A stretch of 64,000 nt of DNA from Ruania rhizosphaerae (GTDB lineage Bacteria > Actinomycetota > Actinomycetes > Actinomycetales > Beutenbergiaceae), in assembly GCF_009805705.1 (NCBI RefSeq), contig NZ_VSMB01000011.1, forward strand, positions 62,001-126,000, given 5' to 3'. The notes under the pieces are model-generated. The model was not told the origin of the DNA, ran no database searches, and worked only from the letters and a program-made list of their open reading frames with translations. Numbering within the stretch: the stretch's first letter is position 1; each line of letters opens with the position of its first letter. Below are positions 25,182 to 35,300 of this stretch, piece after piece. A program made the position numbers and the translations under genes.

Positions 25182-27208
25182 TCGACCGCCACAGCGGTCC
25201 GCAGCGGCCCGGGCTCGACGCCGAGGACCTCCACGATCCCGCGGAGATTGAATCGTGTGTCATCGCACCTGGTCTGACAAAGGCCGTACAGGTGGGGCGG
25301 GAGGATCCTGACCCACAGGACGTCCCGATCAGTGAGCACCCCAGCGGTCGTTCTGTACCGGATACGCACCATGTCCCCGTCGAGAACCGCGCGTACCAGC
25401 ATGCCGACCTGCCGCGCATCGAGCTGCTGGAGCGTCTCACGCACGGCGTCGAGATCGACGGGACGGTCCGGGACGACGTCCCCCGGGCGCGTGCCGGGGT
25501 ACCCGGCAGGAAGCCCACGCTCTCGGAGTCTGCCCGCGCACGCCAACGGGTCCTCGGGCTCGACCGCCTGACGTGGCTCGAGCACATCCCCCTCGATCAC
25601 ATCTGATGCCTGCGGTGGCACAGCCAACTGGGCGAGTTCGAGCCGCTGCACTGCCCGCCGCGCCTGCGCGCGATCGACATCGTCGGCATGTGCACCGTCC
25701 AGCAGCCCCTCGCCGAACTCGCTGACCCTCCCGTCGGCCACGACACCGAGCGCCTCGGCCTCGTGCCAGGTTCGCACCAGGCAGTCCTCGACCGCGTCGG
25801 CATACCAGGGAAAGCGCCACATGAAGTGGTCGCGCAATCCGACCGGATCGGCCAACCCGATCCCATCGGGAAGGTGGCGCACATGCGCGAGCATGGTCCA
25901 CCGGATCGCCGCCACATGCTCTCGCCAGTGTGGGAACAACGCGGGAGCATGTCCATACTCGTCCCGATCGACGGTCGGCAGAGCGAACATCCTCAGCCAC
26001 GCTCCGGCGAGCACGCCGGACTTGCGCTGCGGCGAGAGGCCGCACCACCACGTCTGATGTGCCTCGGTCGGGCACAAGCTGCGTTCGGATAGCTCGACCA
26101 GATCCGCCTCGAACGCGAGCTCGAGCGCGAGACGAACCGTCAGCACCGGCACAGCCGTCTGCTTCCCGATTCTGCGCATCTCACGGATCCCGATCCCGCC
26201 CTGCTGCAGCAGCCGCGGCGGTGCGGACACCACACAGGAGAGAACAGCGTCCACGTCGGCCACGATCGCCTCGCGCCGGACCCGGCCAGTACGCTCGGCC
26301 ACCGCCCGGTCCGTCGCGATCAGGTCTGGCTCGGGTGGGGCTGGAGGCACCTCGACGCTCATGTCGGCCACGGCGAGCAGCACCTCCGAAGGAACGATCA
26401 TTTCCCCCTCCTCGGTGCGGATCCCAAGATCATGCTCGACCGCCCATTGGGCAGCACGGTGGAATCCCGCATCGCGGACGATCCACGGGTCCGGCGCTCG
26501 CTTGGGCGTCCGGAACCACTCGGGCAGGCTCAGCCGCGCAGCTGCCGGCCGGCCCAGGCATCCGGCGAGCGCCGCTCTCGCACGCCGCTGTAGTGCAGCG
26601 ATGACGTCCGGGGGTGCTGCGGCGAGCATCGCCTTGAGACGTGCCGGCGAGCCGAATCGCTCACCCGCCTGCCGGTTCTGCGCCCGCGTCGCATCCATGA
26701 ATGGCTGCGTGTCCGCGCCATCGAGCAGCGCCGGATCGGGATCAGGAACGCCGAGTCGGTGCGCCAGGTCGCGGTACTGATCCCAGGGCATCAGAGAACT
26801 CAACCGGGTACAGGGTTCCCCCAGGCCCAGCGGATCCGTCACCAGCAGTTCAAGGTGGTCGACTGCGGCGATCGTGCCATCGGCGCGGACCCATACGAAG
26901 GCACCGAGGGCCAGTTCTTCCAGTACCTGCTCGAGCGGTTCCTCCGGTGGCATGACCAGCATCGATCGCAGGCGGTCGATCGTCGCCCCGCTGCCGAGTG
27001 CGACCACGCACTCGAGGACTGCCAGTTCGGAGTGCGTGGAGTCGATCAGCACGTCGAACATCCACTCCGGGTCGGTCAGGCGCTCGGCCAGATGTTCGTA
27101 GTCCACGACGATCGTTCCTGGAAGCAGCATGTTCCGCTTCACCAGGAGGTAGGCGAGATCGTACTCGCTGAGGGATTGCAGATGCGTGAGCAGTGCGGCG
27201 CTGGTCAT
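25133..27208 (-). CDS. Helicase-associated / WYL-like domain protein
   Basis: 691 aa, ATG start. The protein resembles the actinobacterial 'helicase-associated' proteins that lack the helicase motor itself: an N-terminal alpha-helical region (LSEYDLAYLLVKRNMLL...), an XPB/Ssl2-like middle segment, and a C-terminal stretch (MLVRAVLDGDMVRIRYRTTAGVLTDRDVLWVRILPPHLYG) that looks like the ligand-binding core of a WYL domain. No Walker A is visible. In many actinomycetes a similar gene lies beside an XPB helicase; here none is adjacent. A regulatory or DNA-repair role is possible. The 3' end overlaps the AAA ATPase gene by 49 bp. Confidence 0.72.
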   Translation of the reverse strand: MTSAALLTHLQSLSEYDLAYLLVKRNMLLPGTIVVDYEHLAERLTDPEWMFDVLIDSTHSELAVLECVVALGSGATIDRLRSMLVMPPEEPLEQVLEELALGAFVWVRADGTIAAVDHLELLVTDPLGLGEPCTRLSSLMPWDQYRDLAHRLGVPDPDPALLDGADTQPFMDATRAQNRQAGERFGSPARLKAMLAAAPPDVIAALQRRARAALAGCLGRPAAARLSLPEWFRTPKRAPDPWIVRDAGFHRAAQWAVEHDLGIRTEEGEMIVPSEVLLAVADMSVEVPPAPPEPDLIATDRAVAERTGRVRREAIVADVDAVLSCVVSAPPRLLQQGGIGIREMRRIGKQTAVPVLTVRLALELAFEADLVELSERSLCPTEAHQTWWCGLSPQRKSGVLAGAWLRMFALPTVDRDEYGHAPALFPHWREHVAAIRWTMLAHVRHLPDGIGLADPVGLRDHFMWRFPWYADAVEDCLVRTWHEAEALGVVADGRVSEFGEGLLDGAHADDVDRAQARRAVQRLELAQLAVPPQASDVIEGDVLEPRQAVEPEDPLACAGRLRERGLPAGYPGTRPGDVVPDRPVDLDAVRETLQQLDARQVGMLVRAVLDGDMVRIRYRTTAGVLTDRDVLWVRILPPHLYGLCQTRCDDTRFNLRGIVEVLGVEPGPLRTAVAVDHRDGHTQAGRSSGPS

Positions 27209-27297
27209 GCCCTCCGAACGTAGTCACACACCGCCGGCACTGCTTCAGTTATCCACAGGTTCAGCCGAGCGGACCACGCCCAGCTACGGTGTCTGCT

Positions 27298-27771
27298 GTG
27301 TTCCACATCGTCTTCTACGAACCCCGGATCCCCCCGAACACGGGCAACGCGATCCGGATGGTCGCCGCCACCGGCGCCACGCTGCACCTCGTGGAGCCAC
27401 TCGGGTTCGACCTCTCGGATGCCAAGCTGCGCCGCGCCGGGCTCGACTATCACGACCTGGCACGGGTGCACGTACACGCCGATCTGGATGCTGCGCTGGA
27501 GCACCTGCAGACCCACGGCACGGGCCGGGTGTACGCCTTCACCGGACACGCGGAGGCCTCCTTCGGTGCCGTCGCCTACCAACCCGGCGACGCACTGCTG
27601 TTCGGCCCCGAGCCGGACGGCCTGCCCGCCCATGTGCTCACCGACGACCGGATGACGGCGCTGGTGCGGATCCCGATGCGGCCGGGAGTGCGTTCTCTGA
27701 ACCTGTCGAACTCGGCGGCGATCGCCACGTATGAAGCGTGGCGCCAGCACGGGTACGCCGACGGCGTCTGA
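27298..27771 (+). CDS. trmL: tRNA (cytidine/uridine-2'-O-)-methyltransferase, TrmL-like
   Basis: 157 aa from a GTG at 27298, the usual TrmL length. SPOUT-type knotted methyltransferase: N-terminal FHIVFYEPRIPPNTGNAIRM, then LLFGPEPDGLP and the C-terminal knot IPMRPGVRSLNLSNSAAIATYEA. The family methylates the 2'-O of the wobble nucleotide 34 of tRNA-Leu isoacceptors using S-adenosylmethionine. The gene is transcribed alone, divergent from the helicase-associated gene. Confidence 0.93.
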   Translation: MFHIVFYEPRIPPNTGNAIRMVAATGATLHLVEPLGFDLSDAKLRRAGLDYHDLARVHVHADLDAALEHLQTHGTGRVYAFTGHAEASFGAVAYQPGDALLFGPEPDGLPAHVLTDDRMTALVRIPMRPGVRSLNLSNSAAIATYEAWRQHGYADGV

Positions 27772-27860
27772 GGCAGTCGGGTGGCAAGGTTCGCCTCCGC
27801 CCGGCGTTCTTGGGCGTACTGCGCGCAGACCGGCCCTCTAGCGACGGTGGTCCGGCATCC

Positions 27861-28688
27861 TCACGCCCAGTGGCCGGGCGTGTGCACACCTTCCGGCAGC
27901 TGTGTGCGGGCGCTGCCGCGGGCGGCGTCGAGTTGGGCCTGGGTGCAGTAGAGCACGCCGCGCAGGTCGGCCTCGTCGAGCCGGGCACCCCTCAGGTCGG
28001 CTCCGGCCAGGTCAGCGGCACGCAGATCGGCACCACGCAGATCGCTGCCGACGAGGACGGCACCCCTCAGGTTCGCGGCCCGCAGATCCCGCCGGCGCAG
28101 ATCTGCACCGGCGTGGTCGGTCCCGCGTAGATCTGCGGGGTCCTCCCTGATCTCGGTGCGGACCTGCTCGCTCACTGCCGCCAGCACCGGGGCGACGTTC
28201 CGCCAGCAGTCGTCGACGTCGATCCGCAGCAGTTCGTCTGCCTCACCCGCCGCCTCGGCAGCCACGCTGTCCCTGACGCGCGCCAGCTCCTGCCTGATCT
28301 CATCGTCGACGTCCCGGGCCGCAGCATGATCGAGGTGCCACAGTGCCTCGTGCAGTCGTCGCAGCACGGCGAAGGCAGTGAACATCTCCCCCGCGACGGC
28401 TGGTGTGCGCCAGTCCGGTCCGTCGAGACGGCCATCCCGTGCCGCCTCAGCGAAACGTGCTGTGGTCGCCTGGCCCGCACCGAAACAGTCGAACGTCGTA
28501 CATCCCGCCATTCCCCGCCCGCGCAGCCGGTCATGAATCCCGCACCGGAAGTCGTCAGCCAGGTGCTGGCATGCTTGCCCGGGCTCCTTGTCGAAGGCGA
28601 ACTCCGCCGAGGTGCGGAACCCCAGCCCGACACAGCACAGTCCGACGCACGCTGAACAGTCCGCCACGAGTTCCACTGCCGGCCCCAT
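27861..28688 (-). CDS. Pentapeptide-repeat protein with Cys-rich N-terminus
   Basis: 275 aa, ATG start. The first 70 residues hold a Cys cluster (CSACVGLCC, then C40, C49, C63 and C68) that could bind a metal. A helical middle part follows. Near the C-terminus come about ten tandem A(D/N)LRG-type pentapeptides that should form a right-handed quadrilateral beta-helix. Pentapeptide proteins can mimic DNA and protect gyrase, but this fold alone does not show that. The Cys-rich plus pentapeptide combination recurs in actinomycete genomes. No operon partner. Confidence 0.8.
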   Translation of the reverse strand: MGPAVELVADCSACVGLCCVGLGFRTSAEFAFDKEPGQACQHLADDFRCGIHDRLRGRGMAGCTTFDCFGAGQATTARFAEAARDGRLDGPDWRTPAVAGEMFTAFAVLRRLHEALWHLDHAAARDVDDEIRQELARVRDSVAAEAAGEADELLRIDVDDCWRNVAPVLAAVSEQVRTEIREDPADLRGTDHAGADLRRRDLRAANLRGAVLVGSDLRGADLRAADLAGADLRGARLDEADLRGVLYCTQAQLDAARGSARTQLPEGVHTPGHWA

Positions 28689-28720
28689 CGGGTCAGCCTA
28701 GCCCTCGATAGGCTGGCGCC

Positions 28721-29404
28721 GTGATGTTGCCTTCTCCTGTGACCGCAGTCCTGCTCGACCTGGACGGCACGATCATCGACTCTGCACCAGGCATCGTGGC
28801 GACCGTCGCGGACACGCTGAGCGAACTCGGCCTACCCGCCGTTGCCCCCACGAGGCTCCAGTCCGTGGTCGGTCCCCCGCTCCCCTGGGGCCTGCAGCAC
28901 GTAGCCGGCGTTCCTGCCACACAGCTCGAGCGGGCCGTCACGCTCTACCGCCACCGCTACGCGGCCGGTGCGATGCTCGCGGCTCCCGTCTTCGACGGGA
29001 TGCGGGACCTGGTGGTCTCACTCCACGGTGCGGGTCTCCCTATCGCGTTGGCAACGTCGAAACCCGAGCACTATGCCCGCCAGATCCTCGACCACGTCCA
29101 GCTGACCGGCTACTTCACGGCCGTCTGTGGCGCCCTCGACGACGGACCCTCCTCGACCAAGGCCGTGGTGGTCGACCGGGCCCTCACCACGTTGCGGGAG
29201 ACAGGCACTGACACCTCCGGCGCCGTTCTGCTCGGTGATCGTGTACACGATGTCGAGGGTGCAGCCGTGCACGGCGTGCCATGCATCGTGGCCGGCTGGG
29301 GTTACGGCGCGGGCGACGACCTCTCCCACGCCGCCGCGACCGTCGCGCACGCAGCGCACGTGAGGGAACTGCTCGAGGTGAACACCCTCCCGGTGGACCG
29401 GTGA
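28721..29404 (+). CDS. HAD family hydrolase, phosphoglycolate-phosphatase-like
   Basis: 227 aa. HAD motif I LLDLDGTIIDS, a helical cap domain of the Gph/PGMB type, motif II ALATSK, and motif IV LLGDRVHDVEGA with its Asp residues. It should dephosphorylate a small phosphometabolite; phosphoglycolate is the family reference substrate. Start is GTG-ATG; either codon could be used. The last 4 bp overlap the start of the APH(6)-type gene (GTGA), so the two are probably translated together. Confidence 0.85.
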   Translation: MMLPSPVTAVLLDLDGTIIDSAPGIVATVADTLSELGLPAVAPTRLQSVVGPPLPWGLQHVAGVPATQLERAVTLYRHRYAAGAMLAAPVFDGMRDLVVSLHGAGLPIALATSKPEHYARQILDHVQLTGYFTAVCGALDDGPSSTKAVVVDRALTTLRETGTDTSGAVLLGDRVHDVEGAAVHGVPCIVAGWGYGAGDDLSHAAATVAHAAHVRELLEVNTLPVDR

Positions 29405-30372
29405 CGATCCACCTCCCCGCTTCCCTGACCGCCGGGGCAGGCTCCACTCCTGCTGGCCGGGCCTGGTTGGACCGGCTTCCCACGCTCGTGGACCGTGCGG
29501 TGCGCCGATGGGGCCTGCAGCTCGGGGCGCCGTTCGGACTCGGGACGGCAGCCTGGACCGCTCCGGGCACCCGGGGCGACGGCACCCCCGTAGTCCTGAA
29601 GATCACTTTCCCGCACGACGAGGCCCGTCATGAGGCGACCGCGCTCCGGATGTGGCACGGCCTGGCCGCCGTCGAACTCCTCGATCACGACGCCGACGAC
29701 TGGGCGCTGCTGCTGCGGCGGGCACACCCGGGCACGCCGATGCTGAACGAGCCGAGTCCGGCCCCCGTGCGGCTGCGCGCCGGGCTGGACGTGCTGGCGA
29801 ACCTGCACACCGCCCGGATCGACACCCCCGTGCCGGACCAGGTGGAGGTCAGCGCCGCGTGGGCACGTGTGGCCGCCGAGCGCGCGGCACGCTGGTCTCA
29901 CCTCTATCCCGATGCGCGCCACCCGATGCAACACGGTCTGGAACTGCTAGAAGCGTTCGGGACCCGCGGCGCGATGCCTGGCCCGAGCGTGCTGCTGCAC
30001 GGGGATCTCAATCCGGGCAATGTGCTCCTGGATGCGCCACGAGGCGGCACCGGCTACTGGCTGGCGATCGACCCGAAGCCGATGGTGGGCGACCCCGCCT
30101 ACGACCTGTGGCCACTGCTGACCCAGCTCGACCAGCCCTTCGAATATCGGGACCCGGCCGGCGAGATCACCGCACGAGTGCGGCTTGCTGAAGCCACGCT
30201 GGGCATCCCTGCCCGGCGGATCTGCGAGTGGGCCCTGGCCCGCAGCGTGGAGTCGGTGCTGTGGCAATGGGACACCTGGCGCGAGCCGCAGCGCCAGGCC
30301 CGCACCCGGGAGGAGCTGGCACACGTCCACCTCTGGGCGGCACTTGCCACAGGCTGGCCCCTGCATCCCTGA
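29401..30372 (+). CDS. APH(6)/hydroxyurea-type kinase
   Basis: 323 aa from a GTG that overlaps the previous stop. It fits the aminoglycoside/hydroxyurea antibiotic resistance kinase family (APH_6_hur): catalytic loop LLHGDLNPGNVLL, metal-binding AIDPKPMVGDPAYDLWPLL. Members include streptomycin 6-kinases, but most chromosomal actinomycete homologues have no proven drug substrate. Linkage to an HAD phosphatase suggests a kinase/phosphatase pair, though this is only an inference from the overlap. Confidence 0.85.
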   Translation: MTIHLPASLTAGAGSTPAGRAWLDRLPTLVDRAVRRWGLQLGAPFGLGTAAWTAPGTRGDGTPVVLKITFPHDEARHEATALRMWHGLAAVELLDHDADDWALLLRRAHPGTPMLNEPSPAPVRLRAGLDVLANLHTARIDTPVPDQVEVSAAWARVAAERAARWSHLYPDARHPMQHGLELLEAFGTRGAMPGPSVLLHGDLNPGNVLLDAPRGGTGYWLAIDPKPMVGDPAYDLWPLLTQLDQPFEYRDPAGEITARVRLAEATLGIPARRICEWALARSVESVLWQWDTWREPQRQARTREELAHVHLWAALATGWPLHP

Positions 30373-30451
30373 CGCCTGGCCCCATGACATCACGCGGCGA
30401 TTCGCACCCGATCCATCGCACGATCGGCCGACGCTGAGGCAGACTGACAGG

Positions 30452-31669
30452 GTGAAGATCACCACCCGCCGGGTCGCAACGGTCAAGACTCCGGTCTTGC
30501 CGAAGTTGACCCGATCGCCCGCCCGGGGCGCCCGGCTGCACCCGCACCGGCTTCCCGAGCGGCACCTGCGGTCCGAGACGACCGGCGACGGCGTCCCGCG
30601 CTGGATGGTCAAGGCCGGCGGCTGGTCGTGGCGTCTGCTCGTCGTGGTAGCCGTGGTGGCCCTGCTGGTGTGGGCGACGGCGAAGATCCAGCTCGTGTTC
30701 ATCGCCGTCTTCATCGCCTTGGTGTTCTCGGCTGTGCTGCGCCCGTTCGTGAACCTCATGGACAGGGTGATGCCCCGCGGACTCGCCACCGCCCTGTCGA
30801 TGCTCGGGGCTGTCCTGGTGATCGGTGGCATGGTCACCTACGTCGTCCGGTCGGTGACCGGGCAGTGGGAGCGGCTGTCCACTCAGTTCGCCGACGGCAT
30901 CGACGAACTCTTCAACCTGGCCGCCAATCTGCCGTTCGGGATCTCCATCACCGCCGAGCAGTTGCGGGAGTGGTCCGACGCCGGGCTGCAGTGGATCCAG
31001 GAGAATCAGTCCGAGCTCCTCGACCGGGCCGCTGAAGGTGCGGGATCGGTGGTGGAGACGTTCGCCATCATGGCGTTGGCCACCTTCACGACCGTGTTCT
31101 TCCTGGCGCGCGGGAACGAGATGTGGCGCTGGTTCATCAACCAGTTGCCCTCACGGCTGCGCGAGAAGTGGCTGATCGCCGGCGGAGTCGGCTGGTACAC
31201 GTTCTCCGGCTACGCACGCGGCACCGTCATCATCGCCCTGGTCGACGGGATACTCGCCCTGATCGTGCTGCTGATCGCCGGGGTGCCGCTCGCCGCTCCG
31301 CTGGCTGTGCTGGTGTTCATCGGTGCGTTCATTCCACTGGTCGGTGCCCCGGCGGCGATGATCGTGGCGATGATCGTGGCGCTCGCCGTGAACGGCTTCT
31401 GGAACGCGGTGATCGTCGGGATCGCGATCGCGTTGATCGGGCAGTTCGAAGGGCACGTGCTGCAGCCGCTGGTGATGGGGAAGCAGGTCTCCCTGCACCC
31501 GGTGGCGGTGGCCCTGGCCGTCACCTCCGGCACGCTGGTGGCGGGGATCCTGGGAGCGATCATCGTCATCCCGATCGTCGCAGTGATCTGGGCTGTGTAC
31601 GCCCGGCTGCGTACCGTGGACCCACCGATGGAGGACGTCGAAGAACCGGACGTCCTCCCCCGGTCGTGA
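30452..31669 (+). CDS. AI-2E family transporter
   Basis: 405 aa from a GTG at 30452. A basic cytoplasmic N-terminus of about 60 residues is followed by paired helices (LLVVVAVVALLVWATAKIQ, AVFIALVFSAVLRPFV), a long central extramembrane section, and a second group of helices (FSGYARGTVIIALVDGILALI, LAVLVFIGAFIPLVGAP), the pattern of the PF01594 permeases. Members export AI-2 or act as Na+/H+ antiporters; which applies here is unknown. It ends with a 4-bp overlap (GTGA) with the spermidine-synthase-like gene. Confidence 0.88.
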   Translation: MKITTRRVATVKTPVLPKLTRSPARGARLHPHRLPERHLRSETTGDGVPRWMVKAGGWSWRLLVVVAVVALLVWATAKIQLVFIAVFIALVFSAVLRPFVNLMDRVMPRGLATALSMLGAVLVIGGMVTYVVRSVTGQWERLSTQFADGIDELFNLAANLPFGISITAEQLREWSDAGLQWIQENQSELLDRAAEGAGSVVETFAIMALATFTTVFFLARGNEMWRWFINQLPSRLREKWLIAGGVGWYTFSGYARGTVIIALVDGILALIVLLIAGVPLAAPLAVLVFIGAFIPLVGAPAAMIVAMIVALAVNGFWNAVIVGIAIALIGQFEGHVLQPLVMGKQVSLHPVAVALAVTSGTLVAGILGAIIVIPIVAVIWAVYARLRTVDPPMEDVEEPDVLPRS

Positions 31670-32337
31670 CAGCCAGCGAGCTGGTCGCCGCACGGGACTC
31701 CCCACGAGGCGAGGTCGCGCTGCTACGCCGCGGGCGGACGCTCGAGCTGCGTGTGAACGGGGTGTTCGTGATGGACACCGCCGAGACCTCCACCGAGCGT
31801 GCGCTCGCCGATGCGGCACTGGCCCAGGCTCCGCAGGCGTCCTCGGTGTTGGTGGGCGGGCTGGGCCTGGGATACACCACGGCCGAGGTGCTCACGGATC
31901 CGCGGGTCGAGCACGTACAGGTGGCGGAGCTGGAGCCGGCGGTGGTCGACTGGATGGCGCAAGGGTATGTCCCGCACGGCCCGCAGCTGCTGGCCGACGA
32001 CCGGGTCGAGGTCGCTGTGGCCGACCTGGCGGACGTGGTCGAGCACATTCCTTCTCATACGGTGGATGTGGCGTTGCTCGATGTCGACAACGGTCCCGGC
32101 TACCTCGTGTACGAGCGTAATGCCGCGCTGTACCGAGAGGGCTTCCTGGGCCAGGTGCGCCGGGTGCTGCGCCCGGGTGGCGTGGTCGTGGTGTGGGCTG
32201 CCAACCGTGCCATCGAACTGCGCCACGCTCTCACGAGCGTCTTCGGCCAGGCCCAGGAGACACCACTGCCCGTGCTGCTGCAGGGACGCGAGGAGCGTTA
32301 CTGGCTGTACTCGGCACCGCTACCGGAAGTCCCGTGA
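31666..32337 (+). CDS. Spermidine-synthase-like methyltransferase-fold protein
   Basis: 223 aa; GTG start overlaps the AI-2E stop. Rossmann core VLVGGLGLGYTTAEVL with the E-L-E-P acidic strand end (VAELEPAVVDW), then VDVALLDVDNGPGYLVY and RVLRPGGVVVVWAAN. It belongs to the spermine/spermidine synthase superfamily but is short and lacks the N-terminal beta domain of true enzymes, so polyamine synthesis is not assured. Its 3' end overlaps the convergent dnaE2 by 18 bp. Confidence 0.8.
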   Translation: MTASELVAARDSPRGEVALLRRGRTLELRVNGVFVMDTAETSTERALADAALAQAPQASSVLVGGLGLGYTTAEVLTDPRVEHVQVAELEPAVVDWMAQGYVPHGPQLLADDRVEVAVADLADVVEHIPSHTVDVALLDVDNGPGYLVYERNAALYREGFLGQVRRVLRPGGVVVVWAANRAIELRHALTSVFGQAQETPLPVLLQGREERYWLYSAPLPEVP

Positions 32338-35300
32338 CCGGCTGGGCACCCGCAGGCTGAGCGGCTCGATCCGGTCGGCCATGAGGTTCGTGACGCCGTC
32401 GGCGTGCTCGACCACCCCACGCACCACCAGCGCGGCACTGCCCAGGGCGACCTTGCGGTAGCGCTGCCACAGCCCGGCCGAGCAGATCACGTTCAGCAGT
32501 CCGGTCTCGTCCTCCAGGGAGAGGAAGGTAACCCCCTTGGCAGTGCCTGGCCGTTGCCGATGGGTGACCACCCCGGCAGCCCGGACCCGGACACCGGATC
32601 CGGCTCCGGGCACGTCAGTGACCCGCAGCACCCCGGCCTCGTCCAGGTCGTCGCGGCGGAACTGCGTGGGGAACGACGACGGCGAGACCCCCGTGGCCCA
32701 CACGTCCGCCACCGCTGTGGTCACCTCGTCCATCGCGGGCAGGTCTGGCACATCCAGCCCGACCGAGGTGAACGGCAAGGGCTCGGCGATCCACCCATGA
32801 CTGGTCTTCCCGCTCTCCCCGGCGAGCGCCCCCGCCACCCACAACCCCTGGCGACGCTCGTGCCCCAGGTCTGCCAGGGCACCGGACGTGGCGAGCGCTT
32901 CCAGCTGGGCGGTACTCAACCGCACCCGGCGGGCCAGATCGGCGACATCGACGAACGGTGCCCGCTCCCGGGCGGTGACGATCCGCTCGGCGGTCTCCTC
33001 CCCCACACCCCGGACCGGGGCGAGGCCGAGGCGCAGGGCTAACGCTCCGCCGTCAGGGGTTGAGACCCGCTCCACACTGGCCTGGGCCTGGGATCGGACC
33101 ACGCTCGCCCGCTCCACCCGCACCCCGCGGCGGCGGGCATCGGCCACCAGCGACTGCGGGGAGTAGAACCCCATCGGCTGGGCGGCGAGCAGACCGGCGT
33201 AGAAGGCCTCCGGATGGTGCACCTTGAGCCAGGCACTGGCGTAGACGAGGTAGGCGAAGGAAAACGCGTGCGACTCGGGGAAGCCGAAGTCGGCGAACGC
33301 CTTGAGCTTGTCGAAGATCTGCTCACCGACCTCGTGGCTCACCCCGTTGGCCGCCATGCCGCCCAGCAGCCGCTGGTGCAGGGCTTCCATCCGTTCCGCG
33401 GAGCGTTTGGATCCCATCGCCCGGCGCAGCTGGTCGGCTTCGTCCGGGGTGAAGGAGGCCACGTCGACGGCAATCTGCATGAGCTGTTCCTGGAACAGCG
33501 GCACGCCGAGGGTCTTCTCCAAGGCTGGTTTGAGCAGCGGGTGCAGGTAGCTGATCTGCCCAGGGTCGTTGCGGCGTTCGATATAGGGATGCACGGCATC
33601 GCCCTGGATGGGCCCAGGGCGGATGAGGGCCACCTCGACGACGATGTCGTAGAAGGTGCGGGGCTTCAGCCGCGGCAGGGTGGCCATCTGGGCGCGGGAC
33701 TCCACCTGGAACACGCCGACGGTGTCGGCGGCGCAGAGCAGGTCGTACACCGCGGTGTCATCCTGCGGGAGCGAGTGCAGGCCGAGCTCGATCCCTTCCA
33801 TCTCGCGGATCGTGGTGAACGCCAGCCGCAGCGCGGTGAGCATGCCGAGGCCGAGCAGGTCGAACTTCACCAGGCCGGCGTCGGCGCAGTCGTCCTTGTC
33901 CCACTGCAGCACGGTGCGCCCGGGCATCGTGGCCCACTCGACCGGGCACACGTCGATCACGGGCCGGTCGCACAGCACCATGCCACCGGAGTGGATGCCG
34001 AGGTGGCGGGGCAGACGCAGCATCTGCTCGGCGGTGTCGACGACGTGGGCTGGGATGGTCTCGAGGTCGTTGTCACGCTGGGAGCCACGCAGGGGGCCCC
34101 AGTGTTCGATGGACTTCGACCAGGCGTCCTGCTGCCCGGTCTCGTACCCGAAGGCGCGGGCGGCGTCCCGGACCGCGGAGCGGGGCCGGTAGGAGATGAC
34201 GTTCGCGACCTGCGCGGCGTGGGTACGCCCGTAGCTGGTGTAGACGTGCTGGATGACCTCCTCCCGGCGGCCTGACTCGATGTCGAGGTCGATATCGGGC
34301 GGGCCGGTGCGGCCCGGGGAGAGGAAGCGTTCGAACAGCAGCTGATGCTGCACGGCGTCCACGGCGGTGATGCCGAGGGCGTAGCAGACGGCGGAGTTGG
34401 CGGCCGATCCGCGACCCTGGCAGAGGGTGCCCTCGCGGCGGCAGAAATCGACGATCTCGTGAATGATGAGGAAGTAGCCGGGGAAGTCCAGGGTGGTGAT
34501 GATGTCGAGCTCGTAGGCGAGCTTGGCGTAGGCCGCGCGGGCCGTCTCGGGTGGGCCGTAGCGCTCCCGGGCGCCCCGGTAGGTGAGCTCACGCAACCAG
34601 GTGGCTTCGGTGTGACCAGCCGGCACGGGGCATGGCGGCAGGTGGGGGGCGACCAGGCGAAGGTCGAAGGTGCACTCGGCTGCCAGCGCGGCGGCCGTGG
34701 CCACGGCCTGGGGGTGGCGGTGGTGTCGGGCGTACATCTCGGCGGGGCTGCGCAGGTGGGAGCCGGCGGCTGGGAGGTAGCCGTCGAGTTCGTCGAGGCT
34801 GGACCGGGCACGGACGGCGGCCAGCACGTGGGCAAGTCGTTGGTCCGCGGGGGTGGCGCAGTGCACCCCGCCGGTGGCCACCAGCGGCAGCCGGGTGCGA
34901 GCCGCGAGTTCGGCGAGTGCGTCATTGCGGACGGAGTCGAGCGGGGCGCCGGTGTCGGTGATCTCGATGGCCACGTTCTCGGCGCCGAAGTAGTCGGTGA
35001 GGAGGTCGAGCTCGGAGCGGGCGGCGTCGAGGTCGAACCGGCCGGGTTCGGGTTCGAGGGCGCGGCGGACGGCGCCCTTGCGGCACCCGGTGAGCACCAG
35101 CCAGTTGCCTGCGGCGAGGTCGGCGAGCTCGGGCAGGTGGTAGACCGCCTCCCCCTTCGTGCCGCTGGCCAGGTGAGCGGTGGCGATGGACCGCGAGAGC
35201 CGCCGGTACCCTTCGGCGCCGCGGGCGAGCACGAGAAGGTGGGTTCCAGGCGGGTCGGGCATCCCGGTGGGGCGGACCGGGGCGTCCAGACTCAGCTCCG

